Of a stretch of DNA of 64,000 bases, positions 17,903 through 25,638 are shown in pieces (position 1 is the stretch's first letter; each line of letters opens with the position of its first letter). Made by a program: the position numbers and the translations under genes. The notes beneath the pieces are model-generated. The model did no database searches. It had not been told where the DNA came from and saw only the letters and a program-made list of their open reading frames with translations. The stretch is from Candidatus Bathyarchaeia archaeon. Its GTDB lineage: Archaea > Thermoproteota > Bathyarchaeia > Bathyarchaeales > DTEX01. Location: positions 78,313 to 142,312 of the forward strand of contig JAVZNR010000001.1 of NCBI GenBank assembly GCA_038882715.1, read 5' to 3'.

Positions 17903-18777
17903 AAACAACGATGAGTTCGTCATTTTTAAAGAATGTTGGCAGAAATTTCGTGCTTCTCTACAAGAGCAACTTTAAATTTAAACTGGGTTTCACACTGATT
18001 CTAATAATTTTTATTTTAGGCTTTGCGGTATCCTCATTCTCTCCAATAAACACTCGCGCTTTATACACTGTTCCAAAGGATCAGCCCCCATCCTTCAAAT
18101 ACTTGTTAGGAACATCTAGCATGGGTCGGGATGTATTCTGGGAACTCTGCGCCTCAATTGGCAAATCTCTAACTATAGCATTGATAACCGCACTTATAGC
18201 ATCTCACATAGGCTTATTTATCGGTTTAATATCTGGAATAAAAGGCGGCATGCTTGACAGACTCTTAATGTTTATTTCAGATACCTTCATAATAGTGCCT
18301 GGCTTCCTTTTATTGGTTGTAATCATTTCAATAATTAAGTCATGGATCACCGTGCCTCTTATAGGTGCAATAATATCTATAGTTTCATGGCCTTGGCCCG
18401 CCAGGCAAGTTAGGTCCATGGTTTTATCTCTTAGGGAGAGAACCTTTGTTTATACGGCTAAGCTTTCAGGTATGGGAACTGGCAAAGTTCTACTTTTTGA
18501 AATAATGCCTTATATATTTGGATGGCATCTTGTGAATTTCACTAATACAATACTTTTCTCTATAGGTACAGAGTCGGGTTTAGCGATATTCGGCTTATCA
18601 TTATTAGGCGATAACACATTAGGTGTAATGCTTTATTGGGCTCTAAATTATTACGCTCTTTTTAGAGGAATATGGTGGTGGATAACAGCTCCAATTGTGA
18701 CTCTCGTATTAATTTTCGTTTCATTTTATCTTGTTTCCACGGGATTAAGTGAGTATTTACATCGCATAATGAAGTGA
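17899..18777 (+). CDS. DppC/OppC-type ABC permease
   Basis: 292-aa second permease of the peptide/oligosaccharide importer. It has a cytoplasmic N-terminus, TM1 (FTLILIIFILGFAVSSFSP-type) and the family motif LGTSSMGRDVFWELCASIGKSL (residues ~75-95), followed by five TM helices. The EAA loop is RTFVYTAKLSGMGTGKVLLFEIMPY. It is full length compared with the family, unlike the adjacent DppB. The start GTG at 17899 overlaps the upstream stop by 4 nt. It would form the heterodimeric channel with the DppB homologue. Confidence 0.88.
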   Translation: MKTTMSSSFLKNVGRNFVLLYKSNFKFKLGFTLILIIFILGFAVSSFSPINTRALYTVPKDQPPSFKYLLGTSSMGRDVFWELCASIGKSLTIALITALIASHIGLFIGLISGIKGGMLDRLLMFISDTFIIVPGFLLLVVIISIIKSWITVPLIGAIISIVSWPWPARQVRSMVLSLRERTFVYTAKLSGMGTGKVLLFEIMPYIFGWHLVNFTNTILFSIGTESGLAIFGLSLLGDNTLGVMLYWALNYYALFRGIWWWITAPIVTLVLIFVSFYLVSTGLSEYLHRIMK

Positions 18778-18783
18778 CCTTCT

Positions 18784-19785
18784 ATGGAACTGGTGCTTAG
18801 AGCAACCAACTTGAAGGGTGGTTATCTGCTGAATCCCGCATATGCCGCAGCCTCGCAACATGAATTATATGTGGACGCTGTTAGCGGCGTATCACTAGAT
18901 CTATTTAGAGATGAAATATTTGGTATAGCGGGAGAATCCGGATGCGGCAAATCAACATTCACTAAGATAATTTACGGATATCTAGAACCCCCATTAATAT
19001 TAAAGGATGGAGCCGTTCACCTCTACACTAAAAAGGGGAAAGTTTTTCCGATAACGTCTTTAAGTAGAGAACAGTTAAAGAAGGATGTCTTCTGGAAGCA
19101 CGTTTCTTATATACCTCAGAGCTCCATGAACGTATTGAACCCTACCATGAGGATAAGAGACCACTTCGCAGAGATGTTTAAGCTACATGCTAATATGGGT
19201 AAAACAGAAGCCTACGAGGAAGCTAAAAAATATTTAGAACAAATGGGGCTTCCTAAGGATGTATTATCGGCTTTCCCCCATCAGTTAAGCGGAGGTATGA
19301 GGCAAAGAGTAGTAATATCTCTAGCGTTAATAATGAGACCGGATTTGATTTTAGCAGATGAACCAACCTCAGCTCTTGACGTTATAAATCAGCAAACGGT
19401 TTTATCAATGCTTAAAGACGCCCAAGAATCTTTTAAAAATACGGTCGTGATAGTATCTCACGATATGGGAGTTCATGGAGTTATAACTCACAGAATAGCT
19501 GTTATGTACGCTGGCAGGATCGTAGAAGTGGGGAGAACAGAGGAAGTCTTTGAAGATCCTTTGCATCCCTATACTCAAGCTTTAATAAAAGCATTGCCGA
19601 GATTAGGTGATAAAACTCAACGTAAAGGTTTAAGTGGACATCCGCCTGACCTTAGGAACCCTCCACCAGGCTGCAGGTTTGGTCCTAGATGCCCATTCTC
19701 TGGGCAACAATGCAAGGAAGAGAGCCCTACTCTGCGCGAAGTAAAACCTGGACGTTTTGTTGAGTGTTGGTTATATTACACGTAA
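18784..19785 (+). CDS. DppD/OppD-type ABC transporter ATPase
   Basis: 333-aa ATPase with Walker A GESGCGKST (~46-54), signature LSGGMRQRVVISLAL, Walker B LILADEPTSALD and H-loop VIVSHDMG. The oligopeptide-transporter C-terminal region HPYTQALIKALPRLG plus a four-Cys motif (CRFGPRCPF..QC..C) fits the Fe-S-like C-terminal element of DppD proteins. It forms the ATPase heterodimer with the next, frameshifted gene. It begins 6 nt after dppC in an operon. Confidence 0.93.
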   Translation: MELVLRATNLKGGYLLNPAYAAASQHELYVDAVSGVSLDLFRDEIFGIAGESGCGKSTFTKIIYGYLEPPLILKDGAVHLYTKKGKVFPITSLSREQLKKDVFWKHVSYIPQSSMNVLNPTMRIRDHFAEMFKLHANMGKTEAYEEAKKYLEQMGLPKDVLSAFPHQLSGGMRQRVVISLALIMRPDLILADEPTSALDVINQQTVLSMLKDAQESFKNTVVIVSHDMGVHGVITHRIAVMYAGRIVEVGRTEEVFEDPLHPYTQALIKALPRLGDKTQRKGLSGHPPDLRNPPPGCRFGPRCPFSGQQCKEESPTLREVKPGRFVECWLYYT

Positions 19786-19796
19786 GGGGTGATTTT

Positions 19797-20767
19797 ATGA
19801 GCGAGAATTTTTTGCTTCAAATAATAGATGTTAGCAAAATATTTGGTTATGGTTTTCTCGGCAGAATTAAATTTCCAGCGGTAGATCACGTATCTCTCAC
19901 CATGGAGAATAAACCAAAAATATTCACGATTGCTGGTGAGAGCGGATGTGGAAAGACAACGCTGGCAAGAATGATGCTTGGAATAATTGAGCCAAGCATG
20001 GGGAAGATCCTATATAAAGGCAAGGATCTACATAAACTCAATTCAAAAGATAAGTTGTTGTTCTTAAAAGAGGTTCAAGGTGTTTTTCAGGATCCCTATG
20101 ACACGTTTAATCCACTAAAAAAGTGGAAACATATCTTTATGAAACCACAAGGAATTTGTTGGGATTAAAAGATGATGAGGCTGTGATCAAGTATATTAAT
20201 GATACGCTGAGCTTCATGGGGTTATCTTTTAAGGATGTGAAGGGTAAATATCCGCGAGAATTTTCGGGTGGGGAATTACAGAGAATTTCTATTGCTAGGG
20301 CGCTCCTATCTAAACCTAATTTAATGATCGTAGATGAACCTGTATCTATGATCGATGCATCTATGAGAATGAATATATTAAATATGTTTAAGAGTCTCCG
20401 AGATGATGATAAGGTATCATTCATTTATATAACACATGATCTCGCAACAGCCTACTACATAAGTGACGACATAGCAATAATGTATAGGGGAATCATTGTG
20501 GAAGCGGGCCCTGCTGAAAAGGTGCTTACGGAAAGATATCACCCCTATACTAAGGCTTTGATAGAGGCTTTACCTGAATATAGCAAGAGAAGCGAGTGGT
20601 TCACTAGAAAAACAAAGCCTCCAGGCATAGAAGTTAAGGAGTTCGTAATGCCCTACTGCAAATATGCTCATTCATGTCGTTTCAAAATGGATATATGCGA
20701 TCAAAAAAGGCCTCCCATGATCAATATCAATGGAGTAAAAGTTTCTTGCTGGTTATACAAAAAATGA
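19797..20767 (+). CDS. DppF/OppF-type ABC ATPase interrupted by a -1 frameshift
   Basis: Two overlapping frames encode the halves of one OppF-type ATPase. Frame 1 (ATG 19797 to stop 20168) holds Walker A GESGCGKTT and the Q-loop VFQDPYDTFNPLKK. Frame 2, open from 20123, continues with VETYLYETT, the signature FSGGELQRISIARAL, Walker B LMIVDEPVSMID, H-loop ITHD and the C-terminal HPYTKALIEALPEY and C-rich tail. The join lies exactly at the heptamer A_AAA_AAG (20117-20123), in register for a -1 slip that gives ...PLKK-VETYL. Either a programmed frameshift, a real single-base deletion in an A run, or an assembly error. An in-frame TTG upstream (19764) overlaps dppD and is not preferred; AAGGGGTGA precedes the ATG. 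Confidence 0.8.
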
Positions 20768-20823
20768 GCGGGATGAAAAGCAGGACTCTTTTATCATAAT
20801 TGTTGTAAAACTTAAAATACTAG

Positions 20824-20839
20824 GTTTAAAATATTTATT
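20824..20839 (+). promoter_or_regulatory. TATA-like element before the CcdA/DsbD-like gene
   Basis: TTTAAAATATTTATTA lies 3-18 nt before the ATG at 20842. Archaeal TATA boxes sit about 25 nt before the transcript start, so transcription would begin near 20855. That favours a leaderless message starting at the in-frame ATG at 20854. Confidence 0.4.
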
Positions 20840-20841
20840 AC

Positions 20842-22119
20842 ATGGTTGGCCTAATGTCGTTGAATAAGTTTTACATAATAATTCTTTTGAGTATTATAGC
20901 AGCTTTATTATCACAAATTATTCTAGTTAACGCTAAGGCTAACATTGAAGTTTTCATCTACGATTTCCCCGAATTTGAAAGTTCAAAATATATGAATAAT
21001 TACCTCAGCAAATACTCTGAATTAAAACCGACATTCTATTATTTGAATGATTCAAGTAATTTAAAGGACTTTTTGAACATAGCTAATCTACTAGTTACAC
21101 ATGGCGTTTCTGTATTACCACCCAACTTCTGCACTCCCTGTGAAATGGCACGAGGATTAAATTGGCAGGAGATTTACATACAATACCTGACGCCATTAAC
21201 TCTAATCTTTCGGGATGGAAGATTAATGGCGATGGTGATTTCAAGATACGATGAGAATACGTTGGAGCAAGCGCTCACGCATTCTAGTTCTGGCAACAAA
21301 ACAAAAGTATTTTTATCTGGCGGAAGTACGGAATTGTTGAAGGATGAAGCGAGAACTAAATTAGAAGAACTTTTTAAAAATAAAATAAGATATCAGGTAA
21401 ACTTCTTTCATATTTTGCCCATCATCGTCATAGCAGCATCCCTGGATGCCATAAATCCATGTGAATTTTTTATTCTTATTGTTTTTCTCTCGTTAGTTGC
21501 TATACGATTTGGAAGAGAAGCCCTTTTAAAGTTTGGGTTAGCCTTCTCAGTGGCGATTTTCGCCGCCTATTTTATGATGGGTCTTGGAATATGGAGGTTA
21601 ATCGGTTACCTTCATGAGGCACGAATAGTAGTTATCATTTTAGGCTTATCTCTTGGGCTTAGGTCGATGCTAAACTTTATTTTTGGCCTTTTTGGTTTGT
21701 CGATAGGCTTCAGAGAAACTATTGGAAGTCTTCTAAACAAGAGGTTTAAGCGCATACCAAAGCTCATCTCAGAAAAAGTTGCTACTCAATTAAGAAGGTT
21801 TTCCAATAACCCCGTATCAGCTTTCCTCACGGGAATAGTCACGAGCATATTCCTTCTCCCATGTACGTCAGGGCCATATTTAATTGCCCTAAGCCTTATA
21901 GCAAACCTAGAAACGCAAATGCAAGGGCTCTTACTTCTCATATTATATAATGGTATAATAATGGCACCGTTCTTGGTGATAACTTTTGGCATTTACCTAT
22001 TAAAAATTAAAAGTAGCCGATTAAAAAGGTGGTTTTCTACAAAACAGAGGTGGCTAAATCTTATAAGCGGACTATTAATGTTAACCTTAAGCATTTACTT
22101 AATTTTCTATGCATTGTAG
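20842..22119 (+). CDS. DsbD/CcdA-like membrane protein with extracellular thiol-motif domain
   Basis: 425-aa protein. An N-terminal membrane segment (~10-30) leads to an extracytoplasmic domain of roughly 150 residues containing PPNFCTPCEMARG (C97, C100; a CxxC thiol motif). The membrane half begins with ASLDAINPCEFFILIVFLSL and contains IFLLPCTSGPYLIAL; the paired N-P-C and L-P-C-T-S-G-P-Y motifs are the redox-cysteine signatures of CcdA/DsbD electron carriers. It likely transfers reducing power from the cytoplasm to extracytoplasmic disulfides. The CxxC placement after a P-P pair is not the classical thioredoxin position, so the N-terminal fold is uncertain. The ATG at 20854 is an alternative start given the close TATA-like element. 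Confidence 0.75.
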   Translation: MVGLMSLNKFYIIILLSIIAALLSQIILVNAKANIEVFIYDFPEFESSKYMNNYLSKYSELKPTFYYLNDSSNLKDFLNIANLLVTHGVSVLPPNFCTPCEMARGLNWQEIYIQYLTPLTLIFRDGRLMAMVISRYDENTLEQALTHSSSGNKTKVFLSGGSTELLKDEARTKLEELFKNKIRYQVNFFHILPIIVIAASLDAINPCEFFILIVFLSLVAIRFGREALLKFGLAFSVAIFAAYFMMGLGIWRLIGYLHEARIVVIILGLSLGLRSMLNFIFGLFGLSIGFRETIGSLLNKRFKRIPKLISEKVATQLRRFSNNPVSAFLTGIVTSIFLLPCTSGPYLIALSLIANLETQMQGLLLLILYNGIIMAPFLVITFGIYLLKIKSSRLKRWFSTKQRWLNLISGLLMLTLSIYLIFYAL

Positions 22120-22241
22120 GAGAATTTCCAGAAGCGCTTAGGAGACAAGAGATGAATCCTTGGCCAAGAGAATATGCACAATGGAAGTAAATATTCATGG
22201 CTTTTCCAGATGGTGAGGGATAAATTTTATCGGTGGATTGG

Positions 22242-22394
22242 TGCGGGGGGTGGGATTTGAACCCACGAACCCCTTCGGGACGGGATACCCCATCGTTGGA
22301 TCTTGAGTCTTACGCGCACATGGCCTTTTATCCGTCATGTGCTCCGCGCATCTGGTCTCTGCCTTAATGTTTGACCTAGCTCTGCCACCCCCGC
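22242..22394 (-). tRNA. tRNA-Leu(CAA) with intervening sequence(s)
   Basis: On the minus strand the 7-bp acceptor stem (GCGGGGG/CCCCCGC, A discriminator) and T arm (GTGGG-TTCAAAT-CCCAC) are perfect. A variable arm with CCC-GAA-GGG fits a class II tRNA, and the loop CTCAAGA gives anticodon CAA (22303-22305). The gene is 153 nt, about 70 nt too long. A strong 7-bp hairpin (22336-22342 with 22316-22322) lies before the anticodon loop. A canonical leucine tRNA is nearly restored if about 22351-22369, 22309-22343 and 22282-22297 are removed. The exact splice junctions are my estimate; position 26 remains unsatisfied. It would need the archaeal splicing endonuclease. Confidence 0.85.
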
Positions 22395-22470
22395 ATTAAC
22401 CACATATTTTTTAGGTAAAAAAATATACTTGATCTCACCATTAAATTTATCTCTTGAGAGCGAGGGAGGC

Positions 22471-23403
22471 ATGCTGTTGAGCGAGGATGAGATTGTTGAA
22501 ATTATTGAGAATGCTAGCAGGAGCGTTGTGAACATTAATACTTTAAGGGTTTTCCACGACTTCTTCTATCAGGTTGTCCCAGTTGAGGGTATAGGTTCAG
22601 GCTTCATATTTGAGGAGAGGGGATACATTTTAACCAATTATCATGTTGTTGAAGGGGCTGAGAGGATAATTGTCACTTTAACCGATGGACGCGTCTTTGA
22701 GGCTAAGCTCGCTGGAGCCTACAGGGGTTTAGATATAGCGGTCCTGAAGATAGATGCTGAGAACCTAGTGGCCGCTAAGCTAGGCGACTCCGATAAGTTA
22801 AGGGTTGGGCAAAGGGTTTTCGCGATAGGAAATCCCTTTGGGCTGGCTGGTGGGCCAACAGTCACGTCGGGAGTTATAAGTGCGCTGAGAAGGACGATTC
22901 ATTCTGAAAGGGGGATTTTTAGGGATCTTGTTCAGACGGATGCTGCCATCAACCCGGGGAACTCCGGCGGGCCGCTCATAAACATTAATGGCGAGGTTAT
23001 CGCAATAAACACGGCTATAATACCTTTCGCTCAGGGAATAGGTTTCGCTATACCGATAAATGCCGCTAAGGAGGTTGCTAGAGAGATAATATTGCGTGGC
23101 TACTATACGAGACCTTGGCTTGGAATCGCTGGCGTAAGCATAAATAGGCGCATAGCCGAATACTATGGTCTACCAGTTGAGCATGGCGTGCTCGTTGCTA
23201 GGGTTACACCTGGAAGCCCCGCGGATAAGGCTGGGATAGAGCGAGGCGACATAATACTTGAGTTTGATGGGAGACGTATTGGTGGAGTAGAAGAACTTCA
23301 GGGGATCATTTCTGAGAAAAAGCATGGTTCTGAGTGCGAAGCCGTAATTCTAAGGGGTGTAAGAAGGTTTAGGGTGAAAATTATATTGGAGAGGGAGCCC
23401 TGA
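22471..23403 (+). CDS. HtrA/DegP-like trypsin-family serine protease with PDZ domain
   Basis: About 310 aa. The catalytic triad is visible as H58 (ILTNYHVVEG), D88 (RGLDIAVLK) and S165 (NPGNSGGPL), and the fold continues to a C-terminal PDZ domain (GVLVARVTPGSPADKAGIERGD). There is no signal peptide or membrane helix, so unlike most HtrA proteins it appears cytoplasmic. The ATG at 22471 follows GGGAGG closely; a TTG at 22477 has better spacing from the same site. An upstream in-frame TTG at 22429 lies near the tRNA promoter and has no ribosome site. Probable role in protein quality control. Confidence 0.85.
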   Translation: MLLSEDEIVEIIENASRSVVNINTLRVFHDFFYQVVPVEGIGSGFIFEERGYILTNYHVVEGAERIIVTLTDGRVFEAKLAGAYRGLDIAVLKIDAENLVAAKLGDSDKLRVGQRVFAIGNPFGLAGGPTVTSGVISALRRTIHSERGIFRDLVQTDAAINPGNSGGPLININGEVIAINTAIIPFAQGIGFAIPINAAKEVAREIILRGYYTRPWLGIAGVSINRRIAEYYGLPVEHGVLVARVTPGSPADKAGIERGDIILEFDGRRIGGVEELQGIISEKKHGSECEAVILRGVRRFRVKIILEREP

Positions 23404-23462
23404 ATCAATTGGGCGCCAACCATATATTCTGGTTAACATTATAATCTCTATGGTGATGTTAA

Positions 23463-23777
23463 ATGCCCATAGACCCGGACTTCCATAAGAAGAGGAAGAT
23501 CGTTGATAACCATAAGGGGCATGCCGTCTGGGGCCCCATTGAGCCGCCCACAAAACTTGGAATTCATGGAACAAATGTCGCCGTTGACTGGGATATATGT
23601 GAGGGATGCGGAACATGTATCGACGTCTGCCCAGTAGGCCTTTATGATTGGGCTGAGGCGCCCGGTCATCCGGTTTCAGAGAAGAAGTCGGATCCAGTTA
23701 GAGAGTCTGAGTGCATACAGTGCTTAGCATGTGAAACCCAATGTCCAACGCAAGCGATAAAAATCACCCCGCCCTAA
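23463..23777 (+). CDS. zfx: zinc-containing dicluster ferredoxin
   Basis: 104-aa electron carrier. An N-terminal extension carries H17, H20 and H35 (VDNHKGHAVWGP..GIHGT) and the core carries D77 (KKSDPV). These four residues match the zinc ligands of the Sulfolobus zinc ferredoxin with a one-residue offset. Two clusters are coordinated by C46-x2-C49-x2-C52-x3-C56 and C84-x2-C87-x2-C90-x3-C94. It serves as cytoplasmic partner for oxidoreductases such as the AOR encoded 15 kb away. ATG preceded by GGTGATG; a T-rich run follows the stop. Confidence 0.93.
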   Translation: MPIDPDFHKKRKIVDNHKGHAVWGPIEPPTKLGIHGTNVAVDWDICEGCGTCIDVCPVGLYDWAEAPGHPVSEKKSDPVRESECIQCLACETQCPTQAIKITPP

Positions 23778-23782
23778 CATCC

Positions 23783-23793
23783 TTTTCTTTTTT
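23783..23793 (+). terminator. T-rich terminator-like run after the ferredoxin gene
   Basis: TTTTCTTTTTT occurs 6 nt after the ferredoxin stop codon in a non-coding gap. Archaeal transcription commonly ends at such T runs without a hairpin. No other evidence. Confidence 0.35.
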
Positions 23794-23865
23794 AAACCAC
23801 CCTTAATCCATTAACCCTATATCAGCGATGAGAGTTATCGCTTTCGCGGTAATGTAAGGGGTGAG

Positions 23866-24732
23866 ATGATAGAGGACATCAGGAGGATAATGTTGACTGC
23901 TCAGAAAAATGAGATTACTGAGCATTATGTCTATAGAAAGCTGGCCCAATCTATGAAGGATCCTAATAACAGAGGTGTTTTGAAGAGTATTTCAGACGAG
24001 GAGCTTAAGCATTATGAGTTTTGGAGAGAATATACGCGTAAGGATATTAAACCCAGCAGGCTTATAATCTGGAAATACTTCTTAATTTCCAAGATTTTCG
24101 GGATAACCTTTGGAATAAAGCTCATGGAGAGAGGTGAAGAGAAGGCCCAAGTTATATATGAAAAAATAGCTGAGCGTATTCCCGAAGCTTCTAGAATAGT
24201 TGAAGATGAAGATTCACATGAAAAGGAGCTTATGGGTCTAATTGATGAGGAGAAGCTCAGATACGTTAGCTCCATAGTTCTAGGATTAAATGATGCGCTT
24301 GTTGAGCTTACAGGGGCGCTAGCTGGCTTCACGCTGGCTTTGCAGGAGGCGCGTTTAGTTGCGATGACGGGATTAATCACTGGGATTGCAGGGGCGCTCT
24401 CAATGGCTACATCAGAGTATTTGTCAACTAAATCCGAGGCGGATGCTAAGGATCCGATTAAGGCGGCCGCATATACGGGTACAACCTACATCCTCACCAT
24501 ACTATTTCTGATATTACCATACATGCTCTTAGATGAGATCTATATATGCATTGGTTTATCGCTGATGAGCGCGGTAATACTTATTTCCCTATTCACTTTC
24601 TATATATCTGTGGCGAAGGATTTGCCTTTCAAGAAAAGATTCCTAGAGATGACCGTTATAAGTCTCGGAATATCTTGCTTAACCTTCCTTATAGGCTTTC
24701 TAGTAAGAATATTTCTGAACATAGAGATATGA
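23866..24732 (+). CDS. ferritin-like/VIT1 (CCC1) fusion metal transporter
   Basis: 288-aa protein. The N-terminal ~130 residues form a ferritin/rubrerythrin-like four-helix domain with metal-ligand patterns (E-x6-Y motifs, DEELKHYEFW, EDEDSHEKEL). They are fused to a VIT1/CCC1 transporter whose first helix is LGLNDALVELTGALAGFTLAL and second is GITGIAGALSMATSEYLSTKSE-like. Such fusions (MbfA type) export iron or manganese under iron or oxidative stress; that role is from the family. Start ATG at 23866 after AAGGGGTGAG. Confidence 0.87.
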   Translation: MIEDIRRIMLTAQKNEITEHYVYRKLAQSMKDPNNRGVLKSISDEELKHYEFWREYTRKDIKPSRLIIWKYFLISKIFGITFGIKLMERGEEKAQVIYEKIAERIPEASRIVEDEDSHEKELMGLIDEEKLRYVSSIVLGLNDALVELTGALAGFTLALQEARLVAMTGLITGIAGALSMATSEYLSTKSEADAKDPIKAAAYTGTTYILTILFLILPYMLLDEIYICIGLSLMSAVILISLFTFYISVAKDLPFKKRFLEMTVISLGISCLTFLIGFLVRIFLNIEI

Positions 24733-24802
24733 GATATTCTGAGAAGAATTCATAGTAAAAAAGATAAGTGAGGTGATGTTTTAAGGGTTTACGAAAAAAC
24801 TT

Positions 24803-25465
24803 TCACTCCAATTTCTTGTAGCAGAGCCACCAGTCTAGGCACTTTATTTCTCCAGCTTTCTCCTGCTCTCTTCTCTTCTGGATCATGTCTACAGTGTTTG
24901 CGGGCGGGACTATCACGTTGTCGCCGACTATCTCATTGTTCGGCCAGTTGGCTGGTATAGCGTAGCCTTTATCAGCGATCTGGAGCGCTCTCACCATTCG
25001 GAGAATCTCATCCATGTTTCTGCCAAGCTCCATTGGATAATAGAGTATAGCTCTGATAATGCCCTTAGGATCAACTATGAAGACGGCTCTCACAGTCTGT
25101 GTTCCCGCAGCCTGCTTATGGCGCATGCCTAATCTTGCGGATATTTCTCCAGTGTTATCCGCAATTATTGGGAACTGTATCTCTACGCCGAGCTTCTCTT
25201 TAATCCACTCCTCCCATTTCAGATGCGCGAAAACCTGATCTATGCTTAGCCCTATTAGCTCGCAGTTTAACTTCTTAAACTCGTCATATCTCTTCTGAAA
25301 CGCGACGAACTCTGTAGTGCATACTGGCGTGAAGTCCGCCGGGTGGCTGAACAGGATAAACCACTTACCGCCATAATCATCTGGAAGCTTAATCACGCCT
25401 CTAGTAGTTCTAACCTCCATCTGGGGGAATCTGTCGCCTATTAACGGCATCCTATACTCTTCCAT
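24803..25465 (-). CDS. peroxiredoxin (archaeal Prx6-type)
   Basis: 220-aa thiol peroxidase. The peroxidatic cysteine is C49 in [13 protein letters not shown]. Two C-terminal cysteines, C209 and C215 (KCLDWWLC), match the resolving-site pair of archaeal hexadecameric peroxiredoxins such as that of Aeropyrum. It reduces H2O2 and alkyl hydroperoxides in the cytoplasm. The region [25 protein letters not shown]-type is typical (here [20 protein letters not shown]). ATG start. Placed near HtrA, the ferritin/VIT1 fusion and ferredoxin genes, suggesting a loose oxidative-stress neighbourhood. Confidence 0.93.
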   Translation of the reverse strand: MEEYRMPLIGDRFPQMEVRTTRGVIKLPDDYGGKWFILFSHPADFTPVCTTEFVAFQKRYDEFKKLNCELIGLSIDQVFAHLKWEEWIKEKLGVEIQFPIIADNTGEISARLGMRHKQAAGTQTVRAVFIVDPKGIIRAILYYPMELGRNMDEILRMVRALQIADKGYAIPANWPNNEIVGDNVIVPPANTVDMIQKRREQEKAGEIKCLDWWLCYKKLE

Positions 25466-25638
25466 AAAAATCCCACCAATAAAATTAAGCGTGAAAAGTA
25501 GATATAAGATTTGCTTGCGAAAATCGGCTTAAAACAATGGTTAGAAAACCGCTTTCGGAAGATTTATCACAATTATCGCGAAATTTTCACAAAATATTTG
25601 AGTAAGATTAAATTATCCTTTTAGTGGCTTAAGAGATG

